A stretch of DNA of 64,000 nt. Source: Halomonas sp. GTDB lineage: Bacteria; Pseudomonadota; Gammaproteobacteria; Pseudomonadales; Halomonadaceae. A model generated the notes under the pieces. It saw nothing but the letters and a program-made list of their open reading frames with translations. It was not told the origin of the DNA and did not search any database. The DNA is taken from the NCBI RefSeq assembly GCF_030457605.1, contig NZ_JAKDUR010000002.1, positions 62,001-126,000 of the forward strand, read 5' to 3'. The position numbers and the translations under genes were made by a program. How positions within the stretch are numbered: the stretch's first letter is position 1; each line of letters starts with the position of its first letter. Of this stretch, positions 38,383 to 45,884 are shown in pieces.

Positions 38383-39168
38383 TCAGCCGTTTACCGGCAC
38401 AAACACCGGCGCGCCGTCGACGTCCACCACGCGCAGCCGCTGGCGATAAAGCTGCTCCAGCGCGCAGGGCTCAAGCATTGTCTGCGCCTCGCCCCAGCAG
38501 GCCTCGCCGTCGGGGTACAGCAGCAATACGTGGCTGCACCAGCGAGCGGCCAGGTTCAAGTCGTGCAGGCACAGTACCAGCGCACGGCCGGCGGCGGCCT
38601 GCTCGGCCATCAGCGCCATGACCGCGCTCTGGTGGTGCAGGTCCAGGTGGTTGGTGGGCTCATCCACCAGCCACACGCCGGGGTCCTGGGTCAGCAGCGT
38701 GGCAACGGCCACCCGCTGGCGCTCGCCGCCGGAGAGCGTGCCCACCTGCCGGTGGCACAAATGCGCTACGTCAAGCCGCTCAAGGGCCGCCTGCACGCGC
38801 CGGGCGTCCTCGGCGCTTTCCCGCTGCCAGTACGACAGATAGGGATGCCGGCCGAGCATCGCGGTTTCTTCAACCGTCGCCGGGAAGCCGTCGCCGCGTT
38901 CCTGAAACAGGATGCCCAGCTTTTGCGCCACGCCGCGGCGGCGCATGCGAGAAAGCGCGGTATCGTCAAGCATCACCTGCCCGGCCCGGGGTGCTATCAG
39001 ACCGGCGAGGGTGTGCAAAAGCGTGGTCTTGCCCGCGCCGTTGGGGCCAAGCACGCCCCATACCTGCCCCGGTTGTACGGCGAGATTCAGCGCTCGGCCA
39101 CCGGGCCTGCCGGGCACGTCGATAATCAGATCCTGCGCGGTGAGTACGCTCGTCGTGGGCGTGGTCAT
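38383..39168 (-). CDS. btuD: Cobalamin ABC transporter ATP-binding protein BtuD
   Basis: This ATPase of 261 residues powers vitamin B12 import. It has Walker A GPNGAGKTTL, signature TLSGGERQR and Walker B VWLVDEPTNHLD. The start at MTTPTTSVL shares one base with the btuC stop (TGATG); the ORF-track extension runs into btuC and is rejected. The family also contains haem and siderophore ATPases. The riboswitch and btuF/btuC neighbours point to cobalamin. Confidence 0.93.
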   Translation of the reverse strand: MTTPTTSVLTAQDLIIDVPGRPGGRALNLAVQPGQVWGVLGPNGAGKTTLLHTLAGLIAPRAGQVMLDDTALSRMRRRGVAQKLGILFQERGDGFPATVEETAMLGRHPYLSYWQRESAEDARRVQAALERLDVAHLCHRQVGTLSGGERQRVAVATLLTQDPGVWLVDEPTNHLDLHHQSAVMALMAEQAAAGRALVLCLHDLNLAARWCSHVLLLYPDGEACWGEAQTMLEPCALEQLYRQRLRVVDVDGAPVFVPVNG

Positions 39169-40148
39169 CAGCGGCTCCGGTGGAGCAGAAACAGAAACGT
39201 CGGCACGCCCAACAGCGCGGTAATCACGCCGACCGGCAGCTGCTCCGGGGCGATCACCGTGCGCGCCAGCGTATCCGCCAGCAGCAAAAGCGTGCCGCCG
39301 GCCAGCGCGCAGGCGGGCAGCGCAATACGCTGGTCGTTGCCCAGCAGCAGGCGCAGCATGTGCGGCACGATAAGCCCCACAAAGCCGATGCTGCCCGCCG
39401 TAGCCACGGCCACCGCAGTAAGCAGGCTGGCCACGGCATAGATGCCCCACTCGAGCGGGCGGGTCTCGACCCCCAGCGCCGCCGCCTGCTGCGGCCCCCG
39501 GGCCAGCACGTTAAGGCTGCGCCCCAGCGGCAAAAGCACCGCGCAGGTCAGCGCCAGCAGCACAAGGGCAAGCGCCGGCGTGCGGGCGTAGGACAGATCG
39601 CCCATCAGCCAGTAGAGCATCCCCGGCAGGCGCTCGGCGGGCGTCATGGAAAGCATCAGGGTAATCAGCGCGCCCCAGCCCGAGGCCACCACAATGCCGG
39701 TCAGCAGTAGCCGCGAGGCCGCCCAGCCGCCGCGCCCGTGGGCCAGGCCAAACACCAGAAGCGTGGAAAAAAGCGCGCCGCCGAAGGCCGAGGTGGAGGC
39801 CAGCAGGCCGCCCAGCCCCAGCAGCATGGCGCCAAGCGCCCCCACCGCCGCACCGCCGGAGATACCCAGCACGTAGGGGTCGGCCAGCGGGTTGCGCAGC
39901 AGCACCTGCATCAGCGCCCCGGCCACGGCCAGAAGCCCGCCCACGGCAAAGGCGGACAGCGCCCGGGGCAGGCGCAGCTCCAGCACCATGGTCCGCGCCA
40001 GGCCGTCGCCCTCACCCCGGGCAATGGCCCACAGCTGGTCCAGCGAGATCGACGCGCTGCCCACGCCAAGCGATGCGCCAAGGGCCAACAGCGCCCCCAG
40101 CGCCAGCAGCACGAGCGGCAGCGCCGCTGGGTAACGCACCTGACGCAT
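39168..40148 (-). CDS. btuC: Cobalamin ABC transporter permease BtuC
   Basis: This FecCD/BtuC-family permease of 326 residues has about ten membrane segments. Characteristic stretches are RLPRALSAFAVGGLLAVAGALMQVLLRNPLADP and GSIGFVGLIVPHMLRLLLG. The start overlaps the btuF stop by one base (TAATG). It forms the membrane channel of the importer. Confidence 0.94.
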   Translation of the reverse strand: MRQVRYPAALPLVLLALGALLALGASLGVGSASISLDQLWAIARGEGDGLARTMVLELRLPRALSAFAVGGLLAVAGALMQVLLRNPLADPYVLGISGGAAVGALGAMLLGLGGLLASTSAFGGALFSTLLVFGLAHGRGGWAASRLLLTGIVVASGWGALITLMLSMTPAERLPGMLYWLMGDLSYARTPALALVLLALTCAVLLPLGRSLNVLARGPQQAAALGVETRPLEWGIYAVASLLTAVAVATAGSIGFVGLIVPHMLRLLLGNDQRIALPACALAGGTLLLLADTLARTVIAPEQLPVGVITALLGVPTFLFLLHRSR

Positions 40149-41080
40149 TACTCGGCGCTGGCCTGCGTTTGACGTGCCTGGTCGATGCGCTCGCAGAGGC
40201 TGGTCGCGCCCTGCAAAAAGCGCGGGGTGGGCCGCACCAGCGGGTCTGCGGGCACGGTATAGAGATTGCCTCGGGCCACGGCGGCCAGGCCCGAATACTG
40301 CCGCCAGTGCTCAAGCCAGGCGTTATCCACCGAGTCGTCGTCGCTGCCGGTGATGATCACCTCGGGGTTGGCGTCCAGCACCGCTTCGTCGCTCAGCCGC
40401 GGCACCAGCCGGGGGCGCTCGCCAAACACGTTGACCCCGCCGCAATCACGAATCGCCCGGCCGATCAGGTGCTCGTCGTTGAGGCTCATCAGCGGTGAGT
40501 CCCACACCTGATAAAACACCCGCACCGGTTCGTGCTCGCTATAGCGGGCTTTCAGCTCGGCCATGCCCGCAACAAACGCCTCCGCTTCTTGTTCAGCGGT
40601 GGCTTCGCTGCCGGCAAGGCGGCCCAGTCGCTCAAGCGTATCGGCCACGCCATCGACCGTGCGCGGCTCGATGTAAAACACCCGGATGCCCAGCGATTCA
40701 AGCGTTTCCAGCTGCTTTTCCGGGTTGCCGGTGACCCAGCCGACGACCAGATCCGGCTCAAGCCCCACCAGCGCTTCGAGGTCGATTCGGTTGTAATCGC
40801 CAACGATGGGCAGCTTGCGGGCGGGCGGCGGGTAGTCGCTGTGGGCGACCACGGCCACCACCTTCTCCCCCGCGCCGGCGGCAAAGGCTAGCTCGGTAGC
40901 CCCGGGGGACAGCGCGACAATGCGCCGGGCCGGGGCTTCAAGGCAGACCTTGCGTTCCAGATCATCCACGGCGCAGGGAGCATCCTCCGTGCCGGCGGAT
41001 GCCCCCTGGGTGACGAGCGCAAGCGCGAGGGCCGCTGCTGCCAGCGGCCCTGCTGTGCGCATTGGCCGCTTACTGCGCAC
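40148..41080 (-). CDS. btuF: Cobalamin-binding periplasmic protein BtuF
   Basis: This is a helical-backbone periplasmic binding protein of about 304-310 residues with a signal peptide (LAAAALALALVTQGASA). The BtuF-like segments RIVALSPGATELAFAAGAGEKVV and NRIDLEALVGLEPDLVVGW are clear. The track start is a GTG overlapping btuB by 11 bases; an ATG at 41062 is a possible alternative start. It delivers cobalamin or other corrinoids to BtuCD. Confidence 0.93.
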   Translation of the reverse strand: MRSKRPMRTAGPLAAAALALALVTQGASAGTEDAPCAVDDLERKVCLEAPARRIVALSPGATELAFAAGAGEKVVAVVAHSDYPPPARKLPIVGDYNRIDLEALVGLEPDLVVGWVTGNPEKQLETLESLGIRVFYIEPRTVDGVADTLERLGRLAGSEATAEQEAEAFVAGMAELKARYSEHEPVRVFYQVWDSPLMSLNDEHLIGRAIRDCGGVNVFGERPRLVPRLSDEAVLDANPEVIITGSDDDSVDNAWLEHWRQYSGLAAVARGNLYTVPADPLVRPTPRFLQGATSLCERIDQARQTQASAE

Positions 41081-42926
41081 CGAAGCTCACGCTCAGGTAG
41101 GCGGCGCGGCCGGCATTCAGGTAGTCGTCGCCGTTGAAAAAGCGCGTGGTGACGTAGTCGTTGTCAAAGGCGTTATCCACCGTCACCCGGGCCTGCCACA
41201 GGGGGGCGAATGCCCAGCCCGCGCGCAGGTTGACGATGCCGTAGCCGGCCAGGCGGTCGTCGTTGGCCGCATCGCCGTAGCGGTGGTTTTGCGCAACCCA
41301 CGAACCACCCACGGACCACTCGCCAAGCTCGCGGTCCAGATCCAGACGCAGGCTCTCGCTGGCGCGACCGGCCAGGCGGTTACCGGTGTCACGGTCTTCC
41401 GGCTCCAGGTAGGTCAGCGCCGCCTGGGCGGTCCAGCCGTCGATTTCCACGCCGCTTGCAAGCTCTACGCCGCGAACGCGCGCCTCGGGCGTATTGAACG
41501 CCGACGTCTGGCCGGAAATCAGGTTGTCGATCTCGGTCTGGTAAATCGCCGCGTCCCAGAACCAGCTTGTGTACTGGCCGCGCGCGCCCAGCTCAACGGT
41601 TTTGGAGGTTTCGGCTTCCAGATCCGGGTTGCCGTAATTCGGATAGTAGAGGTCGTTGAACGTCGGCGCGCGGAAGGCCGTGCCATAGTTGGCGCGGAGT
41701 GTGTGATGATCATCCAGCGCGTAGCCCAGCGCCAGCCCGCCGGTGACTTCGTCGCCGTAGGCTTCGTTGTCGTCAAAGCGCAGGCTGCCCTGTACGGTCA
41801 ACGGGGAAAAGTCCAGCAGCGCCTGGGTGAAGGCCGCCGCGTTGTCGCGACTTTCCACTTCATAAGGGCCAGTGCCGGTGTCGCTGTCTTCCACGCTGTC
41901 GTCGCGGTACTCGGCCCCGGCGATGAACTGGTGGGGGCCGACGTCCAGGGTGTTTTCCCAGCGCGCGGTGCGGCTTTGGGTGCTGTACTCGCTGGCGTAA
42001 TACTCGGTGTCGGTCTCGTCCCGGGCTTCGCTCAGGGTCAGACGGGTACGGAAGTCGTCGCTCAAGGCAAGCTCGCCGTACACGCCGGCCACCTGCTGCA
42101 CGTAGTCGGTATCGGCGTTGTCGCCGCTGACATCAAACTCGGTGTTGCCCCGGGCCCGCAGCGCCAGCGCGCCGATTTCGGAGCCGTCGTTGAAGGTATG
42201 CGATACCCGGGCCAGCGCCGAGGTGTTGTCGTAGCCCATGTCATCGCCGCCCCGGCGTACCGGCTGGCCGTCGGTGGCCATGTGGCTGCCGGCGAAGCTG
42301 TAGCGGGTGGTGCCGTTCTGCCCCGCCTCGCTTTTACCGCTGATGCCGGCGCTGACCCGGCGGGTGTCGAACGAGCCGCCGCCGACGGAAATACGCGGCT
42401 GAGGGCCGGCCTCTTCGCCCCTGGGGGTAAACAGCTGGATCACCCCGCCCACCGCATCGGCACCGTAAAGGCTGCCGCGCGGGCCGCGGACGATTTCGGC
42501 GCGGTTGAACATGCGCGGGTCAAGGTACTGGTAGCTCGGCGAGCCCAGGGTGGCCGAGCGCAGGCGGATGCCGTCGATCATGAATAGCGTCGAGCCGCTT
42601 GACGTGCCGCGCAGGTACACGCTGCTGGCCTTGCCGAAGCTGCCGCTGGTTTTCACGTCCACCCCGGGCTGGCCGCGCAGCAGGTCGGTCAGCTCTACCG
42701 GGTCCTGGCGGCGCAGCGTCGCTTCGTCCAGCACGGTGACCGAAGAGAGCGTATCACTGGCGGTGCGCGGCGCGCGGGTGGCGGTAACCACTACCGGATT
42801 GAGGGTATCAGCGGCGTTTGCGTCGGAGGGCTCGGCGGCGGACAGGGTCTGGGCAGAAACGGCCAGCGGCAGCGCGGCCAAGGCGAAAGGCACCAGCGTT
42901 TTGGTGCCCCAAATACGGTCAGACAT
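41070..42926 (-). CDS. btuB: TonB-dependent cobalamin receptor BtuB
   Basis: This outer-membrane receptor has 618 residues from the chosen start (MSDRIWGTKT), preceded by AAGGGAAC. It has a signal peptide, a TonB box (TLNPVVVTATR), a plug domain (LTDLLRGQPGVDV and IVRGPRGSLYGADAVGG) and a barrel. It ends with a C-terminal aromatic-type strand (AYLSVSFGAQ). The length matches E. coli BtuB. It is the first gene after the cobalamin riboswitch, and the operon runs btuB-btuF-btuC-btuD. Confidence 0.95.
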   Translation of the reverse strand: MSDRIWGTKTLVPFALAALPLAVSAQTLSAAEPSDANAADTLNPVVVTATRAPRTASDTLSSVTVLDEATLRRQDPVELTDLLRGQPGVDVKTSGSFGKASSVYLRGTSSGSTLFMIDGIRLRSATLGSPSYQYLDPRMFNRAEIVRGPRGSLYGADAVGGVIQLFTPRGEEAGPQPRISVGGGSFDTRRVSAGISGKSEAGQNGTTRYSFAGSHMATDGQPVRRGGDDMGYDNTSALARVSHTFNDGSEIGALALRARGNTEFDVSGDNADTDYVQQVAGVYGELALSDDFRTRLTLSEARDETDTEYYASEYSTQSRTARWENTLDVGPHQFIAGAEYRDDSVEDSDTGTGPYEVESRDNAAAFTQALLDFSPLTVQGSLRFDDNEAYGDEVTGGLALGYALDDHHTLRANYGTAFRAPTFNDLYYPNYGNPDLEAETSKTVELGARGQYTSWFWDAAIYQTEIDNLISGQTSAFNTPEARVRGVELASGVEIDGWTAQAALTYLEPEDRDTGNRLAGRASESLRLDLDRELGEWSVGGSWVAQNHRYGDAANDDRLAGYGIVNLRAGWAFAPLWQARVTVDNAFDNDYVTTRFFNGDDYLNAGRAAYLSVSFGAQ

Positions 42927-43082
42927 GGAAGTTCCCTTGCTCATCGTGCTCACCCGCACGGGGTTATCGTTATGTACCGGGCGAATGGATGGCAGGGATA
43001 AAAGCAGAGGGAAAGGCGCGTGCGCCGTCACCGCCTGCCAGCGCCCACCGCGCCACGGCCTGTATGCTGCCCACTAGTGCGT

Positions 43083-43315
43083 GGGTCAGTGTGCTCAGGC
43101 CGGTCTCCGGGCTGACGAGCAAAAGGCGTTGCGCTCCTGGCGGGCTCTTGGCCTTTAGGCCGCCACGCCCTTCCCGCGCGTTTTATCCATGGGGGATAAA
43201 AGCGGCGCAGTGGCATGCGTAGCGGCTGTCTCGATCACCGTTGCGGGGGCAGCGTCGGAATGGGCACCGACTTCCCGTTTCACCGCCGCGACCGTTGCGC
43301 GGCTGGCACCTGAGA
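43083..43315 (-). promoter_or_regulatory. Cobalamin (AdoCbl) riboswitch upstream of btuB
   Basis: Read on the minus strand, the elements occur in the expected order: AGGTGCC, then GGTGAAACGGGAAGTCGGTG, CCCCCGCAACGGT, the B12 box GCCACTG (43208-43214), GGGAAGG, and the closing AGCCCGGAGACCGGCCTG. The order and wording match the cobalamin riboswitch core. It lies about 155 bases before the btuB start and should repress the import operon when cobalamin is plentiful. A possible promoter on the minus strand (TTGCGT-N17-TAGCTT) lies just upstream. Confidence 0.95.
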
Positions 43316-43379
43316 GTGCGCGTAAGCTAGCAACTTGCGCGCCGTAACGCAACGCTGCCAGAAGGGGTACATGGGGCAT

Positions 43380-43480
43380 GAGCCGAGAGCAGGTTGGCGA
43401 GGGGGTTCTACGCCATGGATGGCGTAGGAAGCGTCCAGGGACGGATTTACAGCGCCCCCTCGCCGGCCTGCTCTCGGCTC
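43380..43480. repeat. Branched palindromic repeat between cob and btu operons
   Basis: The outer arms GAGCCGAGAGCAGG/CCTGCTCTCGGCTC extend through GGCGAGGGGG/CCCCCTCGCC to a near-perfect stem of about 25 base pairs. Inside are a second perfect hairpin, CTACGCC-ATGGAT-GGCGTAG, and a third weak one around GTCCAGGGAC. The whole could fold as a three-way junction in either strand. No long T run follows, so it is more like a dispersed repeat than a simple terminator. Only one copy was noticed in this window. Confidence 0.85.
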
Positions 43481-43496
43481 TTTGTGGTAAGCAACA

Positions 43497-43937
43497 TTAC
43501 CCCTTAAGCACCATCACCAGCCCGTGGCGCACCCGCCATACGCGCCGGGCAATGGCGGCCGCGTCCTGGTTGAACCAGCCGTTCATGTCGCGCAGGCGGC
43601 GCTCAAGGCGGTCCATGGGCACAATGCCGCAGCCTACCTCGTGGCCGATAATGATCAGCGGCGCGGGGGCGAAGCGCGCATCGAGGGCGACAAGCTCGGC
43701 CTGCCACTGCCGGCGCAGGGCGTCGTGGTTTGTCTCGCGCTCAAGCGCGGCCTCAAGCCAGGGCAGCACGCCGTACAGCACCGTGGGCACGCCCTGCCCT
43801 TCAAACTGCACGCGGGCGGCCCATTCGGCAAGGGTTTCCCCCGGCGCAAGCGCCTGCCAGCGGGCGGCGGGCCAGCGCTCGGCTACGGCGTCGCGCTTGC
43901 CGGCGCGGGCACCGCCGAGGAACAGCTGCACTGCCAT
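43497..43937 (-). CDS. Short, divergent CobU-like protein (second copy)
   Basis: This 146-residue homologue of adenosylcobinamide kinase/guanylyltransferase is shorter than the usual 180 or so. The P-loop is altered: LFLGGARAGKRDAV, with Arg at the Ser/Thr of GGARSGKS. The segment carrying the guanylylated His in CobU is absent. The C-terminal half is well kept (GHEVGCGIVPMDRLERRLRDMNGWFNQ, the CobU EVGxGIVP motif). GGGAGGCGACCC precedes the ATG. It overlaps cobC by 55 bases and is the last gene of the cob block. It may be a partner of, or a remnant beside, the full cobU. Confidence 0.82.
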   Translation of the reverse strand: MAVQLFLGGARAGKRDAVAERWPAARWQALAPGETLAEWAARVQFEGQGVPTVLYGVLPWLEAALERETNHDALRRQWQAELVALDARFAPAPLIIIGHEVGCGIVPMDRLERRLRDMNGWFNQDAAAIARRVWRVRHGLVMVLKG

Positions 43938-44566
43938 GGGTCGCCTCCCTGTGTATTGGGATCATAGGTGAGCTGCCAACGCCGGCCTTCGGCCTGGCGC
44001 ACGGTGGAGTCCCAGAAAGCGACGTTTTCAAAGCGCCGGCGCAGCTCGCGGATGACCCCGCCGTGGGCCACGGCCAGCACCTTGAGCGGCCGGCCGTCTG
44101 GTGCCCCAGTGCCGCTGGCCGCCTGGTGTGCTGCATAAGCCACGTCGCCAAGCCAGGCGTCCAGCCGGGCGCGCAGGTCGGCACCGTTTTCGCCGCCGGG
44201 GATGCGCTGCTCGCCGACGCTGTCGATCCAGGCGCGGTAGTCCGGGCGGTCTTTCAGCTCATCGTAGGTCTTGCCCTCGTAGTCGCCGAAGTCGATCTCG
44301 CGCAGGCGCGGCTCGAACACCGGCGTCACGCCGCTGTTTTCCACCGCGCCGCTCCACTCGAGGGTCTGGCGGCAGCGGGTCAGGTCGCTTGAGTAGATCA
44401 GCGCAAACCGCTCATCGCCAAGCGCCAGGCGCAGCCGCTCCAGGGCGGCCTCGGCCTCGGGAAACGCCAGTTCAATATCGCGCTGGCCCTGGTAGCGTCG
44501 CTCCAGGTTCCAGAACGTCATCCCGTGGCGAACTGCCACCAGCTCCACAGACACAGCAGACACCAT
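43883..44566 (-). CDS. cobC: Histidine phosphatase, probable alpha-ribazole phosphatase
   Basis: This 227-residue histidine phosphatase has the signature AVRHGMTFWNLERRYQGQ, with the catalytic RHG, and the second His in AVAHGGVIREL. In the cob cluster it most likely removes phosphate from adenosylcobalamin 5'-phosphate or alpha-ribazole phosphate. GAAGGAGGAG precedes the ATG. It overlaps cobS by 49 bases, and its last residues overlap the next gene by 55 bases. The 3' tail (NTQGGDPWQC...) looks unconstrained. Confidence 0.88.
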   Translation of the reverse strand: MVSAVSVELVAVRHGMTFWNLERRYQGQRDIELAFPEAEAALERLRLALGDERFALIYSSDLTRCRQTLEWSGAVENSGVTPVFEPRLREIDFGDYEGKTYDELKDRPDYRAWIDSVGEQRIPGGENGADLRARLDAWLGDVAYAAHQAASGTGAPDGRPLKVLAVAHGGVIRELRRRFENVAFWDSTVRQAEGRRWQLTYDPNTQGGDPWQCSCSSAVPAPASATP

Positions 44567-45306
44567 AGCTCTCCTCCTTCAATCATGGCACCGGCCAGGT
44601 CACCGGTGATGCCGCCAAACCAGCGCTTGAGCGCACGGCGTGCGACGAGAAAATAAAACCCCGCTGCGGCAAGCGCCAGCCACAGCCCGGGCCAGAACAA
44701 TGCCAGCGCAAGCGGCACGGCAAGCGCCCAGGCGGCGTCCACGGGGGTAAGCGACTGCTGCCAGGCATGCGCAAGCCCGGTGGGTTTGGCACCGGGAATC
44801 AGGATAAGCCCCGCCGCCCCCAGCAAGCGGCCAAGCGCCGGCACGGCAATCAGCCAGCCGAGCGGAGCGCCGGCGTCCACCAGCGCCCACAGCAGCACGC
44901 CCTTCCACGCCAGCAGGAAAAACAGCGAAAGCATGCCGAAGCTGCCGACGTGGGGGTCCTGCATGATGGCGAAGCGGCGCTCCAGAGGCTGGTTGCTACC
45001 CAGCGCGTCGGCCATGTCCATCAGGCCGTCCAGGTGCAGCCCGCCGGAAAGCGCGACCCACAGGCTAAGCAGCACCAGGGCTGTTAGCGGCGCAGGCGTG
45101 GCGGGAAACACCTCGGTCAGCAGGTACGCCGCCAGCGCCAGCACGCTGCCCAGCAGCGCGCCCACCAGCGGGTAGGCACGCACCGCAAAGCGGCGGGTTT
45201 CGGGCGTCCAGGGGCAGGCCAGCGGCACCGGAATGCGGGTCAAGAACTGCAGCGCCAGCACCAGCCCGAAGGCGGCATTTTTCATCGGTGAAAGCCTGTT
45301 TTTCAT
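44518..45306 (-). CDS. cobS: Adenosylcobinamide-GDP ribazoletransferase
   Basis: CobS joins adenosylcobinamide-GDP and alpha-ribazole in the membrane to make cobalamin. The protein has 262 residues from MKNRLSPMKN, preceded by AGGAGG, and about six membrane segments. Conserved parts are FLTRIPVP, the acidic motif GGLHLDGLMDMADALG and GGITGDLAGA. The start overlaps the cobU stop by ATGA. The ORF-track extension is rejected. Confidence 0.94.
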   Translation of the reverse strand: MKNRLSPMKNAAFGLVLALQFLTRIPVPLACPWTPETRRFAVRAYPLVGALLGSVLALAAYLLTEVFPATPAPLTALVLLSLWVALSGGLHLDGLMDMADALGSNQPLERRFAIMQDPHVGSFGMLSLFFLLAWKGVLLWALVDAGAPLGWLIAVPALGRLLGAAGLILIPGAKPTGLAHAWQQSLTPVDAAWALAVPLALALFWPGLWLALAAAGFYFLVARRALKRWFGGITGDLAGAMIEGGELWCLLCLWSWWQFATG

Positions 45307-45884
45307 CGACAAAGACCTCCTGCGTGATCGCTCATGCTCGCCGGTTTCCACTCGACGCCTTGACCGGCGATAACCTCCCGCACCGAATCGGCGCGGCCGG
45401 CGACCAAACGGTGGGCGCGCTGCAAAAAGGCCACGTAGCGCCACGTTTCGGCGCTTGCCTCATCGGTTGGCAGCAGCGCTTCGTTGAGGTCGTTGGACAC
45501 CAGCACCAGCGCAATAGCGCGCCGGCGCGCCGCGTCGATACACGCAGCAAGATCACAAAGCGCCTGCTCGGGCGATGGGTGCCGGGCATCATCTGCCTGC
45601 GGGTAAAGCACCTGGCTTGCCCACAGCGTCAGGCAGTCGATCAGCGCCGCGCCGCCGTTTGGCACCTGCTCAACGGGCGGCGTCAGCCACAGCGGCGCTT
45701 CAAGCGTGGCCCAGCCGGCACCCCGGGAGCGCCGGTGGCGGGCAATGCGCGCGGCCATCTCGCCATCGCTGACATTCGCCGTGGCGATGTAATACGGCGT
45801 TTGGGTGCCGGCGGCACGGCGCACCGCCGCCTCGGCCACGGCGCTCTTGCCCGAGCGCGCCCCGCCGCTAACGAAGACGACCAC
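45303..45884 (-). CDS. cobU: Adenosylcobinamide kinase/guanylyltransferase CobU
   Basis: CobU phosphorylates adenosylcobinamide and then transfers GMP. In this 193-residue copy the N-terminal half is complete: P-loop VSGGARSGKSAVAE, YIATANVSDGEMAARIARH with the guanylylated-type His, and GWATLEAP. In the C-terminal half the usual VSNEVGxGIVP motif reads VSNDLNEALLP. This may be a clade variant. The start is GTG with GAGGAGG upstream. It overlaps cobD by 17 bases and cobS by 4. Confidence 0.9.
   Translation of the reverse strand: MVVFVSGGARSGKSAVAEAAVRRAAGTQTPYYIATANVSDGEMAARIARHRRSRGAGWATLEAPLWLTPPVEQVPNGGAALIDCLTLWASQVLYPQADDARHPSPEQALCDLAACIDAARRRAIALVLVSNDLNEALLPTDEASAETWRYVAFLQRAHRLVAGRADSVREVIAGQGVEWKPASMSDHAGGLCR

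Noticed and set aside
40920-42587. 555-residue plus-strand ORF opposite btuF/btuB
   Set aside because: It is antisense to genes with clear family motifs, has low-complexity composition typical of GC-rich shadow frames and matches no family.
43031-43083. Longer btuB start in the ORF track extending toward the riboswitch
   Set aside because: It adds residues before a normal signal peptide; the inner ATG with AAGGGAAC upstream fits better.
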